Positions 1-5,619 of a stretch of DNA of 5,619 nt are shown here, piece after piece (the first letter of the stretch is position 1; each line of letters starts with the position of its first letter). The stretch spans positions 1 to 5,619 of the forward strand of contig JALSSH010000015.1 of assembly GCA_026984385.1 (NCBI GenBank), written 5' to 3'. This DNA is from Ardenticatenia bacterium (lineage in GTDB: Bacteria; Chloroflexota; Anaerolineae; Aggregatilineales; Aggregatilineaceae). The notes beneath the pieces are model-generated. The model searched no databases. It saw nothing but the letters and a program-made list of their open reading frames with translations, and was not told the DNA's origin. The position numbers and the translations under genes are program-made.

Positions 1-1
1 C

Positions 2-1135
2 GAAATTCTGAAGGTGTTCCACGAAGAACATCCCAACATCGTCGTCAACTTCAACCCGACCGTTCCCACCGAATATGACGCTCAACTCCGTACCGCCCTG
101 GAAGGCGGCGTCGGCCCGGATATTATGTTGCTGCGCTCCTTTGACCGCACCTTGCGCATGTGGAACGACGGCTTGCTGATGGACTTGACCGACCTGCCCG
201 GGTTGGAAAACTATAGCGATATGGCGCTCAGCGCGTGGTCGGACGGCGAACACCAATACGGCGTTCCGGCGATGAGCGTGTTGCACGGCTTCCTTTATAA
301 CAAGGACATGTTCGACGAATACGGCTTGGAAGAACCCACCACCCAGCAAGAATTGCTGGATGTGTGCCAAGTCTTCAAAGACGATGGCATTGACTGCTTC
401 GCTATGGGCACCAAAGACGGCTGGGCGCCCGGCGTGATGTTCTGGGACAACATCGCCCCGAACTACTACGGCGGCAACGAAACCCGCTTGGCCCTCATTC
501 GCGGCGAGATCGACTTCACCGACCCGCGTTTTGTCAAGGCCTTTGAGGCCGTCGCCGAGTACGCGCCTTACTTGCCCGCCGGCCACGAAGCGATCAGCTA
601 TCCGGACACCCAGCAGATGTTCATCATCGGCCTGGCCCCGATCTTCCCCGCCGGCTCGTGGGAAATCCCGGTCTTTGAGCCGCAGGTGGACTTCGAGATG
701 GGCTTCTTCCCGCCCCCGCTCCCCAATGACCACAAAGAGGGCGACCCTTGCTATATGTGCGACCACCTGGACGCCGGTTTGGGCGGCAACCCCGCGACCG
801 CGCATCCGGAGGAAGTGCGCACCTTCTTGGAGTGGACGACCACTGCCGAGTTCGCCCAGCTCTTTGTAGACAACTTGGCCGGTTTCTTCCCGCTTTCCAA
901 CCACCCGGTCACCATCAGCGACCCGTTGGCTGCCGAAGTGCTCTCCATGCGTGACACGTGCGAAGGCACGATCCGCATCGGCTATCAATACTTCGCTGCT
1001 GGCGACCCGCCGCTGAACACGCTGTTGTGGAACGACGCGACCGTTGGTGTGCTGCAAGGCAAGTACACGCCGGAAGAGGCCGCCGCGCACGTCGCCGAAG
1101 GGCTGGCGAGTTGGTACGTTCCGCCCGAACAGTAA
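2..1135 (+). CDS. ABC transporter extracellular solute-binding protein, family 1 (carbohydrate-type), 5'-truncated
   Basis: This is the extracytoplasmic binding protein of a carbohydrate (CUT1-type) ABC importer; it would capture a sugar outside the membrane and hand it to the two permeases encoded just downstream. The reading frame is open from base 2 to a TAA at 1133-1135, giving 377 visible residues. The window opens at EILKVFHEEHPNIVV, a typical early segment of family-1 binding proteins, so the signal peptide and first few dozen residues are missing. Family hallmarks are the GVGPDIMLL segment (about bases 107-142), the YNKDMFDEYGL segment (about 296-328) and many Trp and aromatic residues that could line a sugar site. 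Four cysteines stand out: codons at 365 and 395, and a CxxC pair at 749 and 758; a fifth is at 959. The exact sugar cannot be read from the sequence. The NagR/DasR-like regulator nearby makes an amino sugar possible, but this is inference. Confidence 0.9.
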   Translation, partial: EILKVFHEEHPNIVVNFNPTVPTEYDAQLRTALEGGVGPDIMLLRSFDRTLRMWNDGLLMDLTDLPGLENYSDMALSAWSDGEHQYGVPAMSVLHGFLYNKDMFDEYGLEEPTTQQELLDVCQVFKDDGIDCFAMGTKDGWAPGVMFWDNIAPNYYGGNETRLALIRGEIDFTDPRFVKAFEAVAEYAPYLPAGHEAISYPDTQQMFIIGLAPIFPAGSWEIPVFEPQVDFEMGFFPPPLPNDHKEGDPCYMCDHLDAGLGGNPATAHPEEVRTFLEWTTTAEFAQLFVDNLAGFFPLSNHPVTISDPLAAEVLSMRDTCEGTIRIGYQYFAAGDPPLNTLLWNDATVGVLQGKYTPEEAAAHVAEGLASWYVPPEQ

Positions 1136-1154
1136 ATCTTTCGAACGGAAACCC

Positions 1155-1191
1155 ACCGAACCTCCCGCGCTAGAAGCGGGCACACTTCGGT
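1155..1191 (+). promoter_or_regulatory. Intercistronic hairpin 1 between binding-protein and permease genes
   Basis: ACCGAA (1155-1160) can pair with TTCGGT (1186-1191), and inside it CCCGC (1164-1168) can pair with GCGGG (1176-1180) around a 7-base loop, leaving an asymmetric internal loop. No T-run follows, so it is not a standard rho-independent terminator. Such structures after binding-protein genes commonly stabilise the upstream mRNA or dampen downstream expression. That role is inferred here. Confidence 0.5.
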
Positions 1192-1192
1192 T

Positions 1193-1233
1193 AAGGGGTG
1201 CAGACTGTTGGGATCAACGGGCCTGTGCCCCTT
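1193..1233 (+). promoter_or_regulatory. Intercistronic hairpin 2, long stem, possible attenuator or mRNA-stabilising element
   Basis: Bases 1193-1203 can pair with 1223-1233 as 11 base pairs, including two G-U pairs. After a small internal loop (1204 against 1221-1222) the stem continues with 1205-1210 against 1215-1220, closed by a GGAT tetraloop. It starts two bases after hairpin 1 ends, so the two could stack. Only three T residues follow the stem, so full termination is unlikely. Partial termination or protection of the binding-protein transcript from 3' decay would fit the known excess of binding protein over permease in these systems. Confidence 0.55.
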
Positions 1234-1256
1234 TACACCTTTAGCACACCATCTAC

Positions 1257-1261
1257 AGGGG
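1257..1261 (+). promoter_or_regulatory. Ribosome binding site fixing the first permease start
   Basis: AGGGG lies 6 bases before the ATG at 1268. It favours that ATG over an in-frame upstream TTG at 1208, which lies inside hairpin 2 and would add 20 residues that do not look like a permease N-terminus. Confidence 0.7.
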
Positions 1262-1267
1262 TACACA

Positions 1268-2185
1268 ATGACCAAAAGTCAACGGCGATTCTATACGGTC
1301 GTTATGCTGGCGCCGGCCCTTCTGCTTTATACGGTCTTCATGGCCTACCCGCTGGTCGGGTCGGTAACACGCAGTTTTTATGACGGCAAATCCGGCGAAG
1401 AACTGCACTTTGTGGGGCTGGATAACTTCGAGCGGCTCTTCACGCAAGAACCTCACCAAAGCCGACTGGTCAACGCGCTGAAAAACAATGTGGTTTTCTT
1501 TGCGATCCACATGCTGGTACAAAACACCCTGGCCTTGTTTTTGGCCGTCTTGCTCGTCAGCGGGGTGAAAGGAGCGGGTATTTACCGTACCATTATCTTT
1601 ATTCCAACCACGCTTTCGGTGGTGGTGGTTGGTTTTGTCTGGGGGATGATCCTCAGCCCGCTGTGGGGGCTTTTTGACGATATACTGCGCGCGATTGGCT
1701 TGGGCGCGTTTATCGTGCCCTGGACGGGCGACGTGCGCACTGCGCTCCCCACCGTTTCGCTGGTTTCGGTCTGGCAATGGCTGGGGCTGCCGATGATCCT
1801 CTTCACCGCCGGCTTGCTCAGCATTCCCGATACCTTGCTCGAAGCGGCCAAAGTGGACGGGGCGAACAATTGGAAGGCGTTTTGGAAGGTGCGCTTTCCT
1901 TTGCTGATGCCCGTCTTTGCCCAAGTGACCATTCTCACTTTTGTGGGCAACTTCAACGCTTTTGATATCGTCTATGCCATGCAAGGAACGCTCGCCCCAC
2001 CGGACTTTGCCACCGACATCATGGGCACGTACTTTTACCGCACCACGTTCGGCTCTGGCGGTGGGGCTTCGATGCTTCCTAACCCCACTATGGGCGCAAC
2101 CATTGCAACCGTCATGTTCCTGATCATCTTGACGGGCGTCACCGTTTGGTATCTGTTTACGCGACGCTTCGCCGTGGAGTATTAG
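1268..2185 (+). CDS. Carbohydrate ABC transporter permease, MalF/UgpA-type
   Basis: This is an inner-membrane permease of a CUT1 sugar importer, 305 residues, forming the translocation channel with the next gene product. Six hydrophobic segments can be seen at about residues 10-33, 70-98, 104-133, 158-186, 212-240 and 274-297. The signature EAA loop is at about 192-214 (EAAKVDGANNWKAFWKVRFP), between membrane segments 4 and 5; this cytoplasmic loop docks on the ATPase. The length and the N-terminal RRFYTVVMLAPALLLYTVFMAY match the UgpA/MalF-like class without the large periplasmic insert of enterobacterial MalF. The start at 1268 is chosen for its AGGGG site and typical N-terminus. Only 2 bases separate its stop from the next start, so the two permeases are translationally linked. 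The substrate is not identifiable from the permease alone. Confidence 0.95.
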   Translation: MTKSQRRFYTVVMLAPALLLYTVFMAYPLVGSVTRSFYDGKSGEELHFVGLDNFERLFTQEPHQSRLVNALKNNVVFFAIHMLVQNTLALFLAVLLVSGVKGAGIYRTIIFIPTTLSVVVVGFVWGMILSPLWGLFDDILRAIGLGAFIVPWTGDVRTALPTVSLVSVWQWLGLPMILFTAGLLSIPDTLLEAAKVDGANNWKAFWKVRFPLLMPVFAQVTILTFVGNFNAFDIVYAMQGTLAPPDFATDIMGTYFYRTTFGSGGGASMLPNPTMGATIATVMFLIILTGVTVWYLFTRRFAVEY

Positions 2186-2187
2186 CC

Positions 2188-3018
2188 ATGACCTACTACA
2201 TACGCCACATTCTGGCGCGCATCACTACGCACGTCATCCTCCTCGCGTTTTCGGCGCTGGCTTTGTTCCCCGTGATCATCGTGGCGATGAACTCGCTCAA
2301 GCCCCGCCGAGAAATTTTCCGCTCGCCCTACTCGCTGCCCAATCCGATTGACTGGAGCGGCTATGACACCGTCTTCCAAGAGTCCAACTTTGTGCGCTAC
2401 TTCGGCAACAGCATCTTTGTGACCGGCACCACGATCGTTTTGGTGCTGTTGATCTCGGTGATGGCGGCTTATGCGTTGGCCGAATATCGCTTCAAGTTTA
2501 GCAGCGTGATCGCGCTGTACTTCCTGGCGGGCATTATGATCCCGCTGCGGTTGGGCACGATCAGCTTGCTAGACACGATCAAAGCGATGGGGCTATACGA
2601 TAACTTGTGGGCGCTGATCTTGATCTACACAGCGATGGGGTTGCCCGTCGCCATCTTCATCCTGACCGACTTTATCAAGCTGTTGCCTCACGAGCTGATC
2701 GACGCGGCGCGCGTTGATGGCGCTTCGGAGCTGCGCATCCTGTTCCAGATCATCGCGCCGCTGTTGCGCCCTGCGCTGGGGTCGGTGGCTGTGTTCAACA
2801 TCTTGGTGTGGAACGATCTTTGGTTTCCGCTGATCTTCATCCAGACCGACAAGCTGCAAACGGTGACGCTGGGCGTTTCTAAGTTTGTCGGCCAGTACAA
2901 AATCAACTACAGCGCCATGCTGGCCGCGCTGACGATGGCGATCGTCCCGATGTTGGTGATGTACATCATCTTCTCGCGCCAGCTCATACGCGGCTTGACG
3001 GCGGGCGTTTCCAAATAA
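2188..3018 (+). CDS. Carbohydrate ABC transporter permease, MalG/UgpE-type
   Basis: This is the second channel subunit of the CUT1 importer, 276 residues. Hydrophobic segments lie at about residues 12-34, 70-97, 105-127, 137-163, 189-219 and 243-264. The EAA loop is at about 172-194 (DAARVDGASELRILFQIIAP). An early SLKPRREIFRSPYSLP segment and the VWNDLWFPLIF segment (207-217) are typical of MalG-like permeases, as is the C-terminus RQLIRGLTAGVSK. The ATG at 2188 is preceded by GGAG at 2176-2179, 8 bases upstream and inside the end of the preceding gene, which suggests coupled translation. An in-frame TTG at 2146 lies inside the preceding permease and is unlikely to be used. No ATPase gene follows: a terminator does, so the importer probably uses an ATPase encoded elsewhere or upstream of the window. 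Confidence 0.95.
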   Translation: MTYYIRHILARITTHVILLAFSALALFPVIIVAMNSLKPRREIFRSPYSLPNPIDWSGYDTVFQESNFVRYFGNSIFVTGTTIVLVLLISVMAAYALAEYRFKFSSVIALYFLAGIMIPLRLGTISLLDTIKAMGLYDNLWALILIYTAMGLPVAIFILTDFIKLLPHELIDAARVDGASELRILFQIIAPLLRPALGSVAVFNILVWNDLWFPLIFIQTDKLQTVTLGVSKFVGQYKINYSAMLAALTMAIVPMLVMYIIFSRQLIRGLTAGVSK

Positions 3019-3064
3019 ATGCGTGCACCGCTCCACCGACACGGAGGGGGAATGCCGGCAGACA

Positions 3065-3103
3065 AAAGGCGGTCTGTGTGCAAAGACCGCCCTTTGCCTT
3101 TTT
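3065..3103 (+). terminator. Rho-independent terminator after the importer operon
   Basis: GGCGGTCT (3068-3075) and AGACCGCC (3084-3091) form a perfect 8-bp stem with an 8-base loop. The flanking AAA (3065-3067) and TTT (3093-3095) can extend it past one bulged C. A TTTTT run at 3099-3103 follows. It lies 47 bases after the MalG-type stop codon and separates the importer unit from the regulator unit. Confidence 0.85.
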
Positions 3104-3167
3104 GGGGGCAGGGCGTCTTTATAGCGCCGCAACCGTTCCTCTCAAGCTCCAAAAGCCTCAAGACGAC

Positions 3168-3206
3168 GCCAATTGGCCCAAAGTCGCGCCAATGGCTTGA
3201 CTTGGC
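3168..3206 (+). repeat. Clustered GCCAA/TTGGC elements upstream of the regulator promoter
   Basis: A perfect 10-bp palindrome GCCAATTGGC (3168-3177) is followed 20 bases later by GCCAATGGC (3188-3196). GCCAA (3188-3192) also forms an inverted pair with TTGGC (3202-3206), flanking the -35 box. The roughly two-helical-turn spacing and the promoter position make a protein-binding site plausible, but no regulator is recognised for this motif and chance cannot be excluded. Confidence 0.3.
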
Positions 3207-3225
3207 CGACATTGTTATGTAGAGT
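3197..3225 (+). promoter_or_regulatory. Predicted sigma-70-like promoter of the GntR-acetyltransferase unit
   Basis: TTGACT (3197-3202, five of six to consensus) is separated by 17 bases from TAGAGT (3220-3225, four of six). Transcription would begin near 3232, leaving a short leader before the regulator start. It sits downstream of the terminator, where a new promoter is expected. Confidence 0.6.
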
Positions 3226-3232
3226 ATGCATA

Positions 3233-3246
3233 GTGGTATAGACCAC
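3233..3246 (+). promoter_or_regulatory. NagR/DasR-type operator (dre-like site) at the regulator's own promoter
   Basis: GTGGTATAGACCAC is a 14-bp palindrome with one imperfect central pair: half-sites GTGGT and ACCAC around ATAG. From memory it closely matches the DasR responsive element core (TGGTCTAGACCA) and the B. subtilis NagR/YvoA site type (GGTATAGA). It begins 7 bases after the -10 box and so covers the predicted transcription start, a position suited to repression. The next gene encodes a regulator of just this family, which supports autoregulation. I saw no second full copy in the window. Confidence 0.75.
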
Positions 3247-3258
3247 CTGGACATAATG

Positions 3259-4005
3259 ATGAACGAAACGTTGGATCGCAACCGTCCACTTCCCATGTAC
3301 TATCAGCTTAAGGAAATCATCCGCGAAAAGGTGACACGCGGGGAGTGGAAACCAGGCAAGTTGATCCCTTCGGAACGTGAACTGAGCAAACAATATGGCA
3401 TCAGCCGCATGACCGTTCGCCAAGCCTTGACCGAACTCACCCAAGAAGGCGTGCTACGCCGTAAACAGGGCGTAGGGTCGTTTGTCGCCGAGCTGAAGAT
3501 CGAACAACAACTCACCGGCCTGACCGGCTTTACCGAGGATATGCGCAAACGTGGCTTGCAAGCCAAAGCGCGGGTCTTGCGGCTGGAAGCAATCCAACCG
3601 CCCGCCGACGTGGTCACCGCTTTGCAAATTTCCCCACAACAACCCGTTGTGCTGCTGGAACGCTTGCGCATGGTCGGCCAAGAGCCGATGGCGTTGGAAG
3701 CCAGCCATTTGCATTTTCCTCAGGTAACGGAGTTGTTGGAAGAAGATTTCGAAAGCCGTTCGCTCTATGAGCTGCTCGCCGAAAAGTACAACATCGTCCC
3801 GACCAAGGCCAAACAAAGCATAGAAGCTGCGCTCCCGAACCGCAGGGAGCAAAGACTGCTTGGGTTGCCCGGCGGCTCGCCGGTGCTGAGAAATCGCCGC
3901 ACCACCTTTGACCAAAATGGTCGGCCTTTTGAATACACCAAATCCGCCTATCGTGGCGATTCGTATGTTTTTTACGCCGAACTAACCGTTCACCCGAACG
4001 CTTAG
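3259..4005 (+). CDS. GntR-family (HutC/NagR-like) transcriptional regulator with UTRA domain
   Basis: A cytoplasmic repressor of 248 residues with two domains. Residues about 8-77 form the GntR winged helix-turn-helix, with PSERELSKQYGISRMTVRQA (38-57) and the wing GVLRRKQGVGSFV. Residues about 85-240 form the UTRA effector domain, including LTGLTGFTEDMRKRGL, ERLRM (134-138), MALEASH (144-150) and the C-terminal YRGDSYVFYAEL. These segments resemble B. subtilis NagR/YvoA, whose effectors are GlcNAc-6-P and GlcN-6-P; the paired arginines of ERLRM, E147 and Y231 fall where that family contacts ligand. A NagR-type operator lies just upstream. Start choice: ATG codons occur at 3226, 3256 and 3259. 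The first precedes the predicted transcription start and would put the operator inside the gene; 3259 has the best spacing (7 bases) from a weak GGA at 3249-3251, and 3256 is nearly as good. The sugar-phosphate effector is inferred, since other HutC members sense different ligands. Confidence 0.9.
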   Translation: MNETLDRNRPLPMYYQLKEIIREKVTRGEWKPGKLIPSERELSKQYGISRMTVRQALTELTQEGVLRRKQGVGSFVAELKIEQQLTGLTGFTEDMRKRGLQAKARVLRLEAIQPPADVVTALQISPQQPVVLLERLRMVGQEPMALEASHLHFPQVTELLEEDFESRSLYELLAEKYNIVPTKAKQSIEAALPNRREQRLLGLPGGSPVLRNRRTTFDQNGRPFEYTKSAYRGDSYVFYAELTVHPNA

Positions 4006-4008
4006 GAG
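4004..4008 (+). promoter_or_regulatory. Ribosome binding site overlapping the regulator's stop codon
   Basis: AGGAG at 4004-4008 overlaps the TAG stop (4003-4005) of the regulator and lies 8 bases before the acetyltransferase ATG at 4017. This fixes the start and indicates tight co-expression of the two genes. Confidence 0.75.
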
Positions 4009-4016
4009 CACGCCGC

Positions 4017-4484
4017 ATGACGCACCGCATCCGCCCTATGACCGCCCAAGATATTCCGGTCATCGCACGGTGGATGGTCCAAGTTTCACTTTGGCAACGC
4101 TACGGGCTGGACGAACCCAAAGCCCGTCGCCAACTCGAAGCTGCGCTCCAAAACGACGATCTGCTGCTGGTTGTGGATGTGGAAGATAGGCTCAGTTGTG
4201 GCTTTACCTGGGTGATGCCCCAAGGCGGCTTTGGCCGCGCTTATTTGCGGTTGATCGGCGTGCACCCCGAACAAAGCGGGCAAGGGTTGGGCGCGGCCTT
4301 GCTCGAAGCAACCGAAAGCGCTGCCGCACAACAAAGCGCGGCGTTGTTCTTGCTGGTTTCGGATTTCAACAGCGGCGCTCAACGTTTTTACCGTCAACAC
4401 GGCTACCAACAGATCGGCGCGATCCCGGGCTATGTTTTACCGGACGTCACCGAGTTGATTTTTTGGAAGCGCTTCACCGAATAA
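4017..4484 (+). CDS. GNAT-family N-acetyltransferase
   Basis: A 155-residue single-domain GNAT acetyltransferase, predicted to be cytoplasmic and to move an acetyl group from acetyl-CoA to an amine. The N-terminus IRPMTAQDIPVIARWM is the usual first strand and helix. The acetyl-CoA motif A is LRLIGVHPEQSGQGLGAALLEATE (about residues 77-100), with the Q-S-G-Q-G-L-G pyrophosphate-binding loop. Motif B is NSGAQRFYRQHGYQQIG (118-134), with the standard N..A..FY...G pattern. The length is normal for the family and the domain is complete. It starts 11 bases after the regulator's stop with a strong AGGAG site, so it should share that gene's promoter and operator. The acceptor is unknown: context allows an amino sugar, but the sequence resembles general GNAT proteins that act on amino acids, peptides or small amines. 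Confidence 0.88.
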   Translation: MTHRIRPMTAQDIPVIARWMVQVSLWQRYGLDEPKARRQLEAALQNDDLLLVVDVEDRLSCGFTWVMPQGGFGRAYLRLIGVHPEQSGQGLGAALLEATESAAAQQSAALFLLVSDFNSGAQRFYRQHGYQQIGAIPGYVLPDVTELIFWKRFTE

Positions 4485-4578
4485 GCGAGCTACGGCAGAA
4501 GGGAGGTCAGCTTCAGCCCATATCGCTAACTCTGGTCATCTCGGTTTATGCTTTTTGTAGTTTCGTAGGAGAGAGAAA
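4485..4578 (+). other. Intergenic gap before the family-5 binding protein, no clear terminator
   Basis: These 94 bases hold no stem followed by a T-run, so read-through from the regulator-acetyltransferase unit is possible. A possible -10 box TATGCT (4547-4552) has no credible -35 at normal spacing. The half-site-like CTGGTC at 4532-4537 has no partner arm. The only clear element is the AGGAG ribosome site at 4567-4571. Confidence 0.45.
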
Positions 4579-5619
4579 ATGTCCCGCTATATCCGCTTGC
4601 TTTTGATCCTCGCCATGCTGGTTGTCAGCGTGGGCTTCATGGCCCAAAGCTACGCCCAGGAAGATAATGTGCTGGTTATGGCCCGCGCCGCCGACGCCAC
4701 CGGCCTAGACCCGCACACCCAAACCGCGTTTTCCTCCTTGCGCCTGCTGGAGCTGATCTATGAGCCGCTGGTGCGCACCGACGAAAACCTGAACCTCGTC
4801 CCCGCGCTGGCCGAAAGTTGGGAATTTTCCGACGACGCCATGCAGCTCACTTTCCATTTGCGCCAGGGCGTGAAGTTCCACGACGGCTCGGACTTCACCG
4901 CCGAGGACGTGATCGCCTCCTACAATCGCATTCTGGACGAAGAAACCGGCTCGGCCACCCGCACCAACTTGCTCAGCATTGAGTCTATGGACGCGCCGGA
5001 CGATTACACCGTCGTGTTGAACCTTTCCCAGCCCGACGTGCCCTTGCTCACCGCGCTGACCAGCGTCAACACCGTGATCCTTTCCGCCGACGTGATCGCC
5101 AACGGCGACCCGACCACCGACGTTATCGGCACTGGCCCCTTCATGCTCGAAGAGTGGCAGCCGGAAGAAAAGACCGTCCTCAAAGCCAACCCGGACTACT
5201 GGGGTGACGGCCCGTATGTGGACGGCATCGAAATCCGCATCATCCCCGACGAGGCGACCATCATGGCCGCGCTGCGCGCCGGTGAGATCGACTTCGCTAT
5301 GCTCAACGACCCGCTGATCGCCACGCTGCCCGTCGGCGACTCCGGCGTGATCATCAACCGCGCGCCGGATATTTCCTACCACGTGCTCCAGCTCCGCGCC
5401 GCCGTTGAGCCGCTGGACAAGCTGGAAGTGCGCCAAGCCATTTCTTGCGCCATTGACCGCCAAGAAGTGGTGGACGTGGCCGCGATGGGCGAGGGGCGCG
5501 TGACCGGCCCCTTGACCATGCCCGCCTACCAATTGCCGCTCGATGAGCTTTTCTGCTACACGCCGGACTTGGACAAGGCGCGCGAGCTGATGAAGGCCGC
5601 CGGTATGGAAGACGGCTTC
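4579..5619 (+). CDS. ABC transporter substrate-binding protein, family 5 (oligopeptide/dipeptide type), 3'-truncated
   Basis: The frame is open from ATG 4579 to the right edge, 347 residues, roughly two thirds of a usual 500-600-residue family member. The N-terminus is a signal peptide: MSRYIR, a hydrophobic core LLLILAMLVVSVGFMA, and a likely signal-peptidase I cut after SYA (residue 26). There is no lipobox cysteine near the cut, so it is probably released or held by its partner permeases. The family-5 signature is clear: LVPALAESWEFSDD followed by LTFHLRQGVKFHDG and FTAEDV (about residues 73-111). Further hallmarks are GTGPFMLEEW, NPDYWGDGPYVDGIEI, LRAGEIDFA and VRQAISCAIDRQEVV. A strong AGGAG at 4567-4571 sits 7 bases upstream. 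Permease and ATPase genes of the Dpp/Opp type would be expected beyond the window. Family-5 proteins mostly bind peptides, but some bind oligosaccharides, including chitin oligosaccharides, so the cargo is open. Confidence 0.93.
   Translation, partial: MSRYIRLLLILAMLVVSVGFMAQSYAQEDNVLVMARAADATGLDPHTQTAFSSLRLLELIYEPLVRTDENLNLVPALAESWEFSDDAMQLTFHLRQGVKFHDGSDFTAEDVIASYNRILDEETGSATRTNLLSIESMDAPDDYTVVLNLSQPDVPLLTALTSVNTVILSADVIANGDPTTDVIGTGPFMLEEWQPEEKTVLKANPDYWGDGPYVDGIEIRIIPDEATIMAALRAGEIDFAMLNDPLIATLPVGDSGVIINRAPDISYHVLQLRAAVEPLDKLEVRQAISCAIDRQEVVDVAAMGEGRVTGPLTMPAYQLPLDELFCYTPDLDKARELMKAAGMEDGF

Noticed and set aside
1208..1267. Upstream TTG start for the MalF-type permease
   Set aside because: It would begin inside the second hairpin, lacks a good ribosome site and adds residues unlike a permease N-terminus. 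The ATG at 1268 has AGGGG 6 bases upstream.
1253..1984. A 243-codon open frame on the minus strand
   Set aside because: It is fully antisense to the MalF-type permease, with a low-complexity charged product and no membrane or enzyme motif.
2593..3132. A 179-codon open frame on the minus strand
   Set aside because: It overlaps the MalG-type permease and crosses the terminator. Its product is Arg/Gln/His-rich with no family features.
3019..3222. A 67-codon plus-strand frame starting directly after the MalG-type stop
   Set aside because: It reads through the terminator hairpin and into the regulator's promoter, has no ribosome site of its own beyond chance, and encodes no recognisable motif.
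3226..3258. Upstream ATG start for the GntR-family regulator
   Set aside because: It lies before the predicted transcription start and would translate through the operator. Family proteins normally begin just before the LDRNRPLPMYYQLK segment, which fits 3256 or 3259.
4498..4508. AGGGAGGT, a strong Shine-Dalgarno-like sequence after the acetyltransferase stop
   Set aside because: No ATG, GTG or TTG with an open frame follows at suitable spacing, so no small gene is supported.
4532..4537. A second NagR-type operator before the family-5 binding protein
   Set aside because: Only one arm (CTGGTC) is present; the opposing ACC arm is missing, so the match is no better than chance.
4705..5532. A 275-codon open frame on the minus strand
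   Set aside because: It lies antisense to the well-supported family-5 binding protein. Its product is rich in His, Gly, Val and Arg with no recognisable domain, as expected when a strongly biased C-ending codon set is read backwards.

Overview
The window suggests a free-living bacterium with about 55-60% GC and several ABC importers. I infer a Chloroflexota-like (Anaerolineae-type) organism from the overall feel of the proteins and gene layout. Nothing here proves that, so treat the taxonomy as a guess. All recognisable genes lie on the + strand. I see no mobile element, CRISPR array, tRNA or rRNA.

Region 1 (1-3018) holds three genes of a CUT1-type carbohydrate ABC importer: a solute-binding protein cut at its 5' end, a MalF/UgpA-type permease and a MalG/UgpE-type permease. 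No ATPase gene is in view. Such importers often use a shared ATPase encoded elsewhere. The 132-base gap between the binding protein and the first permease can fold into two consecutive hairpins. These probably help keep the binding protein more abundant than the permeases.

Region 2 (3019-3258) is a 240-base regulatory gap. It holds a rho-independent terminator that closes the importer unit, repeated GCCAA/TTGGC elements, a sigma-70-like promoter, and a near-perfect palindrome GTGGTATAGACCAC just downstream of the -10 box. This palindrome closely resembles the operators bound by NagR/YvoA and DasR.

Region 3 (3259-4484) holds a GntR/HutC-family regulator that looks like NagR/YvoA in both its DNA-binding and UTRA domains, followed 11 bases later by a GNAT acetyltransferase. 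The two are almost certainly co-transcribed. Operator and protein fit each other, so autoregulation is the best-supported inference in the window.

Region 4 (4485-5619) has a 94-base gap without a clear terminator, then a family-5 (oligopeptide/dipeptide-type) solute-binding protein with a signal peptide, cut at the window's right edge.

Taken together this looks like a nutrient-uptake locus. The NagR/DasR-like regulator and site suggest that amino sugars (GlcNAc, GlcN, chito-oligosaccharides or cell-wall fragments) may be the signal, and perhaps the cargo of the CUT1 importer. I find no evidence for a wholly new kind of system. The most interesting points are the operator-regulator match and the structured intercistronic RNA.
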